A DNA stretch of 25,050 nucleotides, taken from NCBI GenBank assembly GCA_003427395.1, contig BFEA01000009.1, positions 456,071-481,120 of the forward strand. Direction: 5' to 3'. The notes beneath the pieces were generated by a model, which was given only the letters and a program-made list of their open reading frames with translations, had not been told where the DNA came from and made no database searches. Positions 1 through 9,504 of this stretch are shown here, in pieces (positions within the stretch are counted from its first letter, which is position 1; every line of letters starts with the position of its first letter). Position numbers and translations under genes: made by a program. This DNA comes from Chara braunii (taxonomy: Eukaryota > Streptophyta > Charophyceae > Charales > Characeae).

Positions 1-3000
1 AAATGAACGGGGCCTGTAAGCCCTAAGTTTTAGGCTTTTAGGCTGAATGTCCGGGACGGGCCCTGTAGGGCCCGTGTGGCTACGCAGTATGCCACATTTC
101 TCTCTCTCTGCTCGTCGCCGTTGTTCGTCGGCGCATGTAACACGACCCGAGGGAAAAGAACAGGAGACAAACACGAGGGGAAAAAATAGGATCTCCCCCT
201 GACTTGATGATGTCGCCTGCTGGTCGTGTCCGCCGGTGGCTTACCTGAGTTCGGGCTTGGAGTGTCGAGGGCGGTCGCAGGAGCAAGTTCCCTTGGGTGC
301 GCAGGCAAGATAAGGGCTCGGCGCACTTACCTCGTATGGGCGGTGCGTGGCAAGTATGGCAAGGGCTAGCCTTGGCACGCACAAAGAGTTTTTGAGCGAA
401 GCAAGCAAGACCAGTGCGGAGGAGATGCCGAAGGGCAGGTTCTGCGTGTGAGGGGAAAAAGGTGGGCGTGAGAAGTAAGGCCTAAAGGTCAATCCAGGGT
501 GAGAGAAGCACTAGGAGAGATGAGCAGTTACAAGAAAGGGACAGAAATAGTGCACAACAGAGTTCGTGGGAGGTGGTCTAGGAGGCAACTTGCTGCAACT
601 GCGTGCCTAAGTCCTTGAGATAGAGGCACGCAAAGGGTTAAGGCGGTCAGATCTGGTTCACATAAGTAGAGGTCCACACGGCAGGGAAGAAGAGGGAACC
701 CGAGTGACAATGAACCTACTCGAAAGCTCCCCGCTAAGCCTACGTGGCTGGCGTCAGCTCCTTTGATGGTCGTCAGTTCCCTCAAGCATACTGTGACCTG
801 ACATGGCTTTGGTTACTCGTTGATTGATAAGAGGAGTGATGAAGGTGAACAGCTGCGCATTTTCGTCCTCTTGTGGGTGATCTATGCCGCGTTATACTAC
901 GATGCCAAGACTAGTGAGAGTGAGGTACTGGCCGAGACCAAGCCTCATGTGTGACTTGCACAGGAGGGGAGAGTGTATGTAAACATAAGTATGGGGCAAA
1001 CCGAGCAAGAAATGGGCTATTGACATCACCTATTCCTTTTGGCAATCATGGTTGTTCTTTGCCCCTGACTTTAAAAGGACGAAGTATGTGCCCTAGGCGG
1101 GCTGTACAAGAGTCAACAAACAGTGGTCGAGAGCAATATATGCTAGCCCATGCCTCTCTAGTGACTGTGACCTTGGCGGGTGATGGTCATAAGCTGGTAG
1201 AGAGAATGAGAGGTCAAGATGCATTGATGGAATATACAGATACACGAAACTCCGATCAGCAAGTGGGGTAGATGATGTTGACATACAAGAGTCATTGACC
1301 CACGCAACCTCTCTCGTTCAGGGGACTCAAAATTCTTTCTATCGAAGTCATTGGTTCACAGTTTTAGTGGACGGTTTCGGCCAACTAAATCAGCTTGACT
1401 GTTAGGTTTCACCCTGTTCTCCATCCTCTCCCCTGACATGGTTTGCTCGTTGACTCTGAGTTAGTAGACCGTGTCATCCCTTAGGTGACACGTGCAACAA
1501 TTAGTTAAGGTGATCTTATATTCGCTTCTGGATACTTGAAATAATGAACTGGAGAATGAAAAGAAGGTTATGAGAGTAATGGACCATAACTCACAAGAAA
1601 ATGTGAAGTTGTGTTTTCTGTTCCATAGCGAGCTGGTGGGTGGAAAGGTGAATTTGCGAGAGTAATCATAAGCGCTTGGCCTGCCTAGCATACCAAATGA
1701 GCTCCGTTACATAAATCACGATTAACACATGAAACCCCGTGTACACGTTACATGAGGGGTATGATCCTGATACTTCTCAGTATGCATGCTTGGGTGATTG
1801 ATGGGTAAGAACCGACGTACTCTAAGGAAGATTGCATACCTCCTCACAAAATTCCTGGTAGATGGAGACTAATCTCGTGATTGGTCGGGGCCAATTAAAC
1901 AGTGAGTTTTGTCTGAAGGGGTCGTTGGCGAAGCTGGGAGCCCCGGATGCAAAGTGTGTTTGTCCCTCCATGCCTGGCAAGTGAGAGCTTGTAGTGCAGC
2001 ATTTGACCCCCCCCCTTTGCTAATTCATGTGTTTATGAAGCATCTATATTGACTGAACTTGTATACAACCACTCAGCAAATCGCTCCCTCTCTACTTGAA
2101 TGTTGCAGCGAAGCAGATGTAACTCAGCCTGTATGTGGGTCCAGCAACATCCAATATGGCACCTAAGTTGAGGGATATTAGTGTCACTCCTCGCGAAGCT
2201 CGGTCGAGGGTCACGCCAACCTTGCCTCGTGTGGTTTAAACAAGAAGAAAGGTCCTAGGATGGCGATCCCTCAAGCTGAGATGAAACATATTTATTTGTT
2301 TACTTAACCGCTCACCAAACTAGTGCTTCACCCTGATTAGGACAGGTGAGCACTAACCTAAGCCTCGCTTCGAATTTGACAGTGCTCTGTGACGCTTGTG
2401 AGTGAGGGCTGGGAGTGTCGGTTTATCGTGCAAAAACGTTCAGCTAGATACCCTACCTAAAACAGAAGTGGATGCGAGGTTTCTGGCAAACAGGCAGAGG
2501 GAAACGATCTGGCCGAGAATGCCTACCCAGTGAATAAACGAGGAATAATCACTTTTAACTTTATGCTCAGGGCAATCAAGCGGAGCAGAATCTGGCTTTA
2601 CTCAGAGTAACAGTATCGAGTTTTGACAAGCTTTGCACTTAAATCATTGTGCTGCTTATGGTCATACCCGGAGTGTGAGGCAGTTGTTTTTCCGTACGGG
2701 GTCCTCAAAGAGGACTTGTTCTTAGGGTGCCAATAATCAAGAAACTTTGTTTCGGCATGATACCCTCGTGTTTGTCGTGTGGTGCGAATGAGTTCTGTAT
2801 TCAGGGTCTCTGGGGAGAAGGCAATTTTATTTAAACAAAATTTTGGAAGGGTTAATATCAAATATTGCTCTCCTCATGACAATCAGTTGCTCAGACCTCA
2901 GAAACCCACTCAGATCACTCTTTTTATAGCATTTCATAAAGCCAAGCAGGCATCCTTAATCAGTCACTAATGATGGGCTAGAGTCGTTTTCTGCTTACAG

Positions 3001-4667
3001 TTTATATTGGCACTTGACAATCACTCAGTTTCATGCCCTGTGGAAGTTCAAGTCTGTTCTCGGTGGTTGTCAACCATACGTAGAGGACTATCCACTACCT
3101 CGGCCTCAGAGTAGACATAGGCTCAACGAGCCTAAGAACTCAGCCCCTATACTTGCCTTCAACGGAGGACTTGGCGCCAAATGCTACCATTTAGCTCCTC
3201 ACAATCAGCTAGCTCCGGTGAGGCATCAGGCAAGAGCAACTGGGTCCTATGGCCTTATACAAAACCGTGATTAGTGGTCAATTATAAGCAAGCCTTATGG
3301 GGATAAGGGTCCTTAGCAGCAAATCGTGAAGTAGTAACTGTTGCTAGGGCAGGGGAGTCGTAACTGCATCGTGGTTGAGTCTCTGCTAACGGCGAGTTAC
3401 TAGCCTTACGATCTGAGCATCGGGCACGACAGGCCGTTGCCGGTAATTATGGGTAATAAACATCTGGGGAAGGGGGGTAGGTCCATATCCTCTGAATCAG
3501 GAGTCCGCCATAGTGGTAACTCAAGTGTCTGGTAAATTTTAAATGTTGATGAATGTTTAGTTACTCTAGAAGTTTAGCCAATAGTCGAGTTACGTATTCG
3601 ATGAGGCACAATTGATAATGGGAGGGGAGTGAGCATGGCAAGTGTAAATACATTTGTGATGTATGTATCACTTGTCGTGACAAAGAGGAGAACTAGGAAG
3701 ACAAAGTTCTCAGTAAGATCGAGGATTGCAAAAGGGGACTCAGTGACGTGATGACTGGGAAAGTTGGAAATCAGCACGAATTCGTAGAGTTCGTGTTTTA
3801 CATCTACCGGTCTAAAGAGAACTACATAGTACAGTTTCATTCCTTGAGGCGGTTCATAAGAAAAACATGGGTAATCTGTGAGCAGTAGCCTTAATCAGAT
3901 GCATCGCCTATCCTTGAAGCTTCTTTGTGAACTTTCTGAGCAAGCAAGTTCATCCCGTTCCAACCACCCTCAAAATCAGCAATAAGGGACAAACGACCAC
4001 GTGCTTGTGACACTGTTAGTGTGGGTCTAAACAGACAATCGTGAGCGAAGTTCAAAGGCCTTGGCATCCTTTGAAAAGTTCGAACTGGGCATCCTTGGCG
4101 ATTTCAAAGGGCATTGTTCTTTACCCTCGCGACAGAGTTCAACGACCAAAGCCCAAAGTGGGGTTTTGCGTGGTCTCCATTAATCAACCCCCAGGGCAGA
4201 GTCACTCCACCAGCGCTCTTAACAGAGATTTTCATGACTAGAGTGGGCATTTCCGAGAATTATCCCTGTTGGAGTCTAACTTCGTTCAAACCTGCTCCGG
4301 TTTCCACCACAGTACATGGATACATTTATGTCACCTTTGGCCGACGGGCTAGTTTCGGTCCCTCTCAACCAACCCCCTCAAGTTTGGGAGCTCTATAGTT
4401 CGAATTGTGCTCTAACATCTGGTCAGTAGTCATACACAACTGTTGTTGAAGTACACAGCAGTTATTAAGTGTCTTAATTGAACGTCAATGCCCCTCATCG
4501 GTGAAAATTGTCATCAATGTTAATTGCCATTTACCAATTCTCAGACTGGTACAAATTTATTGATATCCTTGTGAAGACATTCGGGTCGATCTTCCAGTAC
4601 ATGTCGCAACACAACTGGTTCTGGCCAATCTCAACCAGATAGCATTCAAAGATGCCTTTCAGTATAA
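1..4667. other. Unassigned sequence without a convincing gene
   Basis: I see no gene that I can name here. Short coding-like open stretches exist on the plus strand near 2779-2970, 3694-3870 and 4107-4398, and on the minus strand near 3574-3840, but they are short, overlap in different frames and show no family motif. A small perfect palindrome (9-bp arms around GT) lies at 56-75, and a run of C at about 2008-2016. The sequence is mixed in composition, with no long microsatellite. Some fragments could be exons of an intron-bearing gene or an old transposon remnant. Confidence 0.5.
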
Positions 4668-4739
4668 ATATATCAGTGCAGTTGGTTTCAGACGGGGGGA
4701 TCTATCAGTCTTCGTGGTTCAAACCGAGTTTGCAGCAGG

Positions 4740-5087
4740 CACCATCCCGACTTGAGACCCTATGTGAGGAAAGGCAATGAGACTCATGAACGGTTTGACT
4801 CAATCTGGATTTCGGCCACCAAGTACCTTGAAGAGAAAGAGAGGGAGCTTGACGAGAGTGGTGCCAAACTGATCCGCAGTTTCATGCCAAAGCTCTATAC
4901 TGACTACCCCAAGTCTCCCGTATCTTTCACTCTCATAGATGGTTCTTGTTGGGGAAACTTGGTAGATCTAGCTAAGATGCATATTTCCGCTGCGACGATT
5001 GATTATGAGGCAGTGACCGAACCATCAGAGTTCCAGCATCTCAGACAAGGGATCTTCTCTCAACCATACTATCTTCCTACTCTTTGA
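4740..5087 (+). CDS. Hypothetical exon or gene relic
   Basis: An open frame of about 115 codons ends in TGA at 5085-5087; the frame is open back to a TAA at 4665-4667. No ATG lies near its 5' end (the first plausible initiator is TTG at 4752), so an exon that begins after an acceptor-like GCAGCAG at about 4733-4738 is more natural than a complete gene. The product is soluble and mixed-charge, with a charged helix-like stretch (residues KYLEEKERELDES) followed by hydrophobic and aromatic segments, and codon third positions look unconstrained in the way real coding sequence does. Just upstream, a second frame is open across about 4570-4750 and also looks protein-like, so one spliced or frame-broken gene is possible. 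I do not recognise the family. Confidence 0.28.
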   Translation, partial: HHPDLRPYVRKGNETHERFDSIWISATKYLEEKERELDESGAKLIRSFMPKLYTDYPKSPVSFTLIDGSCWGNLVDLAKMHISAATIDYEAVTEPSEFQHLRQGIFSQPYYLPTL

Positions 5088-5725
5088 GAGAAGTTTTGAA
5101 CTATGGTTGACTTTCGTATCATGGGACTTGGTTGGAAGTGTTTAGAGCTTGCAGGCTTTAGGTGACTTTACATCCAGAAACCTCAATCTCGGGAAGTACG
5201 TAGGCATAACTCAACGCACAAGAGACGCACAACCAAAACGAGAGATCAACGATGAGACTTTAAAGGGATGAATGAGGACTCTTGATTAATGCCGGTCATG
5301 CTCTCTTCATCTGTACTCTCTAAGATTATTATGAGTTATCATTCTTCCCTCATTTACCCTTATCGTTGCTAAAGTCGGTTAGTCCTGCATCGTCTACTCT
5401 GATGATTATGCTCTCTGATGATCCTATCACAGTTCTCATAATTAGGAAACTGGTAAAATTTATGCATGCATCACATACAAAAATTTTATGATTATTATTT
5501 GCATGATTCTTTGCTGTTCTGATCAAAATAAAAGATTCCTAAGACCAGGGACCGATGAAGACCGCAATTGAAGGGTCTCGTTCGAAGTCGGACGCACACA
5601 ACAACGACAACAGAAAGGGATTTGCTTTAATTAATTTATTTTATTTATTGCAAACAACATCCAAACCCTGTGTGACAACCTGTTGGCTTTTTTATCGCCA
5701 GAAGTGGCCCGACTAGCTTTGTATC
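5088..5725. other. Intergenic, AT-rich, no gene seen
   Basis: There is no open frame of note. The stretch becomes AT-rich toward 5630-5660 (TTTATT-type sequence) and leads into the simple-repeat patch. I see no promoter or RNA gene. Confidence 0.5.
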
Positions 5726-5728
5726 ATG

Positions 5729-5829
5729 ACCGCGGGCCATTTTACTGCCCGCGGTTGGGATCCCGCCCATGGGCCGGCCGACCGTCCGCGGTCGTGTGAG
5801 GGCATGAAACCCCGAGAACTTTTTCGGGG
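5729..5829. repeat. Cluster of GC-rich hairpins
   Basis: Two strong stem-loops are visible. The first pairs ACCGCGGGC (5729-5737) with GCCCGCGGT (5747-5755) around a 9-nt loop. The second pairs CCCCGA (5810-5815) with TCGGGG (5824-5829). A further CCGCGGTC at about 5784-5791 could pair with GACCGCGG at 5728-5735 as an alternative fold. No coding sequence is involved and the role is unknown; it borders the microsatellite block. Confidence 0.55.
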
Positions 5830-5840
5830 CCTAAAAATAG

Positions 5841-5845
<5 letters not shown>

Positions 5846-5873
<28 letters not shown>

Positions 5874-5906
5874 GGGCGTGTAGATTAAAAAAAACTCTAC
5901 ACGCCT
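5846..5906. repeat. (AT)n microsatellite followed by a hairpin
   Basis: An (AT)n run at 5846-5873 is followed by an inverted repeat in which GGCGTGTAG (about 5875-5883) pairs with CTACACGCC (about 5897-5905) around an A-rich loop. Confidence 0.75.
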
Positions 5907-5977
5907 ATAATTTTTAATAAAATTTTCTTTCATTGAATGGAAGGCAGAAAACTATTTCAACTTTCATTTCTCGTGGG

Positions 5978-6011
<34 letters not shown>
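5978..6011 (+). repeat. Poly-A tract, 34 nt
   Basis: An uninterrupted A run. It could be the tail of a retroposed sequence, but no recognisable LINE or SINE body precedes it. Confidence 0.85.
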
Positions 6012-6012
<1 letters not shown>

Positions 6013-6073
6013 GGTGATGAATTTTTTTTTCTTCATATTTTTTGTTTGTTGCGCCGATGGAAAAACACTGGCC

Positions 6074-6130
6074 CACACACACACACACGCACACACAATC
6101 AATCAATCAACCAATCAGCGAACCAATCAT

Positions 6131-6161
<31 letters not shown>

Positions 6162-6174
6162 TTGATTGATTGAT

Positions 6175-6176
<2 letters not shown>
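6074..6176. repeat. (CA)n-(CAAT)n turning into (TTGA)n
   Basis: (CA)n at 6074-6097 passes into imperfect (CAAT)n at 6096-6160. At position 6161 the repeat flips to its reverse complement, (TTGA)n, to 6176, which then runs into (TG)n. The central 15-bp arms, 6146-6160 and 6162-6176, are perfectly complementary. Confidence 0.85.
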
Positions 6177-6205
<29 letters not shown>

Positions 6206-6264
6206 ATGTGTGGGTGTGTGTGTGTGTGTGCGAGTGTGTGTGCGCGCATGTGTGTGTATGTGCA

Positions 6265-6324
<60 letters not shown>

Positions 6325-6517
6325 CGCGTGTATGTGATCGCGCGCGCGTGTGTGTGTATGTGTAAGCACGGGCGTGTGTGTGTGTGTGTATGTGCGCGCG
6401 TGTTTGTGCGCGGGCGTGTGTGTGTGCGCGTGTGTGTGTGCGTGTTTGAGTGTGGGCGTGTGTGTGTGCGCGTGTGTGTGTGCTCGTGTGTGCTTGCACT
6501 TTTGCATGTGTGCGTGC

Positions 6518-6552
<35 letters not shown>

Positions 6553-6555
6553 TGT

Positions 6556-6602
<47 letters not shown>
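6175..6602 (+). repeat. Long (TG)n tract with CG interruptions
   Basis: About 430 bp of nearly uninterrupted alternating pyrimidine-purine sequence, mostly TG with interspersed CGCG, TATG and occasional GAG. All open frames here are periodic Cys/Val or His/Thr artefacts and are not genes. Such sequence is a classical Z-DNA former. Confidence 0.9.
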
Positions 6603-6629
6603 GGGGGGAGGGTTGGGAGGACCTTCCCC

Positions 6630-6631
<2 letters not shown>

Positions 6632-6662
<31 letters not shown>

Positions 6663-6663
6663 C

Positions 6664-6740
<77 letters not shown>
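6632..6740 (+). repeat. (CAAT)n array, second copy
   Basis: About 27 tetranucleotide units, with a few CAAC variants near 6660-6670 and 6701. Same motif and orientation as the array at 6096-6160, separated from it by the inverted (TTGA)/(TG) block. Confidence 0.9.
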
Positions 6741-7253
6741 TGTCAAGCAACCAATTTTTTTTATTTTTTATTTTTTTTTCTAGGCTACCAGAGTGGCCCG
6801 GGGTCACTTGCCCGACCGGGCAAAAAAGATACAATATATATATATATTTTTAAAAAATTTATTTTACATTTTAAGTTTGGTAAAGAATTTCGATGTGAAA
6901 CTGAGACAAAAGTTGTTTAGTTTATTTTTCTACATAACATAGTATTTTTTTTAGATTTTTTGGATTTTGTTTTTTTTTGTTGGGACCTTCCCTTGTTCTT
7001 GCACGGGCTGGTAACCCGGGACCTGGGCAGCCCGGCTGGTAGCCTAGCTTTTTTTTTTTTTTTTTTTCACACACCAAGAACGACCCCCCCGAAAACTATT
7101 TTTTTTTACCTTTTTTTGTTCAAGGGGGTAGGGCGAGGGTTTCAGAACCCCAATCCGCAACCCCGACCCCCAACACCCTCTCCCTTCGGCCGCTGCGGGC
7201 CGCGACAGACCGCGGCCGCTGGGGATTCATAGCCGACTAGAAAAGTGCGACAG
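6741..7253. repeat. T-rich and GC-rich low-complexity sequence
   Basis: Contains T-rich stretches, a short (AT)n near 6833-6846, a T19 run at 7049-7067, and a GC-rich segment at 7180-7221 with an inverted repeat (CGGCCGC near 7188 and GCGGCCG near 7215). No gene is supported. Confidence 0.6.
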
Positions 7254-7490
7254 CATGCGTGTGTGTGTGCAGCGGCCTGGGCCTTGGCTCAACACGCACG
7301 TACTCCGAAAGTGCAAAATGAAGAATGATGCTCCAAGCAGGCTGCAGCTGGGGTATACCCCCAGCAGACGCGTGTGTGTACGTGTGTGGCGGCCTTGGCC
7401 TTGGCTCAACACGCACATACTCCAAAAATGCAAAATGAAGAATGATGCTCCAAACACACTGCAGCTGGCATATACCCCCAGCAGACTGAC
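7254..7490 (+). repeat. 117-bp tandem duplication
   Basis: Two copies with a period of about 117 bp, anchored by GCGGCCT at 7272 and 7389. Both contain the same blocks in order: a GTGTGTG start, CTTGGCTCAACACGCAC, TGCAAAATGAAGAATGATGC, a CTGCAGCTGG box and ATACCCCCAGCAGAC. The copies differ by scattered substitutions, so the duplication is not recent. Open frames over it are not convincing genes. Confidence 0.85.
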
Positions 7491-7858
7491 TGGAATGAAC
7501 TGGACTGGCCTGGTACCGACAGGGGTACCGCACAGGACTGGACTGAATTGAACAGCACACGGCCTGTGGGGTCAGACCATGGCCTGGTCCCACAGGCCGA
7601 ACAAGCAAATAGCCCGGTAGGCCCTGACTGCAGGCCAGGGCAGAAAGAGGCCCGCACTTCTCCTCTTTGTCCTTTCCACTATCTCCCCTACCCTCCTTGC
7701 AACCATCTCCCACGCCCCTCTCCCTCTCACAGTCCTTTTCCTTGTCGCTCACATTCTCTTTCGGGGGGGGGGTAACTGCTCCTGCGTCACACCTACCCGT
7801 AGCGTTTGGAATAGGCAACTTTAGCAGTTTTCGAAAGAGGGCAAAAAAAGCCGCCGCT

Positions 7859-7896
<38 letters not shown>

Positions 7897-8019
7897 CAAG
7901 TCCATGGTGTTGTAGAGGCCAGTCATTGACTGCACGGTGATCACCTGGAGCAGTGGGCCGTCAGTGTCCTGGAATATGAGACAACCTCCCATCCCATCCT
8001 CACGTCAATATCCCTTTGC
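7491..8019. other. Unassigned; G10 and poly-T35 tracts
   Basis: No gene supported. A G run lies near 7762-7771 and a T run of about 35 nt at 7862-7896. A minus-strand frame crosses this area, but it reads through the poly-T as poly-lysine and through the duplication above, so I treat it as spurious. Confidence 0.5.
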
Positions 8020-8245
8020 CACTTCAGAAAAACGGTCATACCCAAGAGCCTAGCTCAGTGGGTACACCATTGAAAAGTTGAAATACAGACCCGTGTTCGA
8101 ACCCAGATGATGGAACTTCATGAGTGCACCCCCTATGCCACTTCAAAAAAACGGTCACACCCAAGCACCTAGCTCAGTGGGTACACCATTGAACTGTTGA
8201 ATTATAGACCCCTGTTCGAACCCAAATGATGGAACTTGATGAGTA
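8020..8245 (+). repeat. Two tandem tRNA-like (SINE-head-like) units
   Basis: Two copies with a period of about 119 bp. Each has a box A-like CCTAGCTCAGTGGGTACACC (8049 and 8168) and, about 34 nt further on, a box B-like GTTCGAACCC (about 8095 and 8214). These resemble the internal Pol III promoter of tRNA genes. The T-arm cannot form a proper 5-bp stem and the acceptor ends do not pair, so they are not functional tRNAs; tRNA-derived SINE heads or tRNA relics fit better. The flanks CCACTTCA...AAAACGGTCA and GATGATGGAACTT are duplicated too. Neither copy is followed directly by a poly-A or a recognisable SINE body. Confidence 0.65.
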
Positions 8246-8700
8246 ACACCAAATAATTCTGAACCCCCCCCCGCTAAACTTGCACATTCTTAAACCACCA
8301 GTACCCCAGGGGGTTTTAGGCCCGCTTTGGGGAGGCTCTGAGGCAAATGCATGTGGACCTGCTCAGCACACCGATTCGGCCACCACGTTAACAGCCTAGA
8401 AACGTTAAACAATGACATCACCGTCGCTTTGTTTTTTCTTGGAGCAGGTTCCCCTTTTTGGTTTTTTTAATTCAGAGTTATTTGGTTCCCTTCGTCGAGT
8501 TTCACAAGTCTATATTTGAACAGTTTATGGATGTACCAACTAGCTACGCGAATTCGACAGCAAGAAGGGAGGAAGTCTACTGTACGATCTAAAGATAGAT
8601 CGACGCTGAGTAATCACCTAGAAACGCGTTTTTTTGACGTGGCGACACTCACGCACACGACTGTTGCTCCCCCGCCTTTGTTGTCGCGGGCATGTCGTTC
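8246..8700. other. Unassigned sequence
   Basis: No gene motif. A C-rich run lies near 8264-8272. The open frame that begins near 8516 runs into the fold-back described next and is not convincing. Confidence 0.45.
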
Positions 8701-8706
8701 CATTCG

Positions 8707-8852
8707 ATGCACCGGTACCTCTCTCCTACCGTTTTCCGCCGAGTAGAGCGCCCCGTCATTATAGTTGTATTTGACACAAGTTTCAGTCTAGACGTAGTGA
8801 TAACAACTCCACGTTCTATTCGAGTGAAGATGGTAGGAGGAAGGGGATGCAT
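8707..8852. repeat. Imperfect fold-back, arms about 70 bp
   Basis: The left arm (from ATGCAC at 8707) and the reverse complement of the right arm (from ATGCAT, 8852 back to about 8785) align at roughly 65-75% by eye, for example TCCTACC plus a TTC block and CGAGTAGAGCG against CGAATAGAACG. The centre is near 8780. Because of the symmetry, the plus and minus strands encode similar short peptides. Weaker symmetry may extend outward to about 8600 and 8945. It resembles a MITE or fold-back element. Confidence 0.6.
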
Positions 8853-9001
8853 TTCAGGAGTCGAAGGGCATACTCACACGGGGACCTATAATCCCAAAAT
8901 CCTAAAAAAAAGGGTAAAAGGCCGGTCACACAGATCTACCAAATTCATAAATGTACTATTCTGGTGCCCATTTGTCAGCGGTTTGGGACCTTGTCCCACT
9001 T

Positions 9002-9032
9002 GCACCGTTTAGTTGAGGCAACTCAACGGTGC
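9002..9032. repeat. Hairpin next to the left inverted repeat
   Basis: Stem GCACCGTT/AACGGTGC plus inner AGTTG/CAACT with one T-C mismatch between them and an AGG loop: 13 paired positions out of 14. Confidence 0.75.
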
Positions 9033-9256
9033 GACAACTGAAAATATTCATTCTAATTCGATTTCAAATGAGAAATGCATTTATAAATGACACGGGTACA
9101 ATTGTTCTGGTTTTTCTTTTTTTCGCAATTGGAGTGGCATATGGGCACTTCCACAGCAGAAAATGAAGAGTTGTTAGAATCCCGTACAAAAATGGTAAGT
9201 GGAAGGAGGCTCATACAGTTTCTTTAGAAAAATGCCTTTTGGGGGAACAAGAGGTT

Positions 9257-9300
9257 CGTTGAGCTAGCTGTCTCGAAAAAAGGAGACAGCTACCTCAACG
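9257..9300. repeat. 18-bp hairpin in the middle of the element
   Basis: CGTTGAGCTAGCTGTCTC (9257-9274) pairs with GAGACAGCTACCTCAACG (9283-9300) with one mismatch, around the loop GAAAAAAG. It lies almost at the midpoint of the 8985-9504 element and reuses the CGTTGAG motif seen near both ends. Confidence 0.85.
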
Positions 9301-9504
9301 GAAAGTGGTGAGGGTAGGGGGAGTAGTATTCGAGAGAAAGGATCTACTTGTGCTTTTTGTTATAAGAAAAAACAACGATAGTCTCTATTGCCTTTTTATT
9401 AAAAATGGACGGCTAGATGACTTGGAGGACGTGCATCTCCGTTGTCCTGTACAGTCACACAACGTCGTTGACATAGCTCAACGGAGCTAGTGGGACAAGG
9501 TCCC

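Larger units (their letters stand above)
8985..9504. mobile_element. MITE-like element with 16-bp terminal inverted repeats
   Basis: GGGACCTTGTCCCACT at 8985-9000 is the exact reverse complement of AGTGGGACAAGGTCCC at 9489-9504, enclosing about 520 bp. Similarity continues inward (CCGTT...GTTGAG motifs) and perhaps outward: GGCCGGTCACAC near 8921 versus the reverse complement of GTGTGACCAGCC near 9637. Internal stem-loops lie next to both ends and in the middle (9002-9032, 9257-9300, 9466-9483). No transposase is encoded and no clear target-site duplication is seen, so a non-autonomous element is an inference. Confidence 0.55.

Noticed and set aside
6149-6853. Several open frames of 130-167 codons on both strands in the TG/CA and CAAT tracts
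   Set aside because: They are periodic translations of microsatellites (Cys-Val, His-Thr, Asn-Gln-Ser-Ile) and occur in several frames at once.
7237-7992. Minus-strand frame of 251 codons
   Set aside because: It reads through a poly-T as poly-lysine and through the 117-bp duplication, has no domain, and other frames are equally open.
8049-8105. A functional tRNA gene
   Set aside because: A- and B-box-like motifs are present, but acceptor and T stems do not pair and no anticodon arm can be drawn.
8692-9012. 106-codon plus-strand frame and the 67-codon minus-strand frame over it
   Set aside because: Their similarity to each other comes from the palindrome, and the frame runs into the inverted repeat of the next element.
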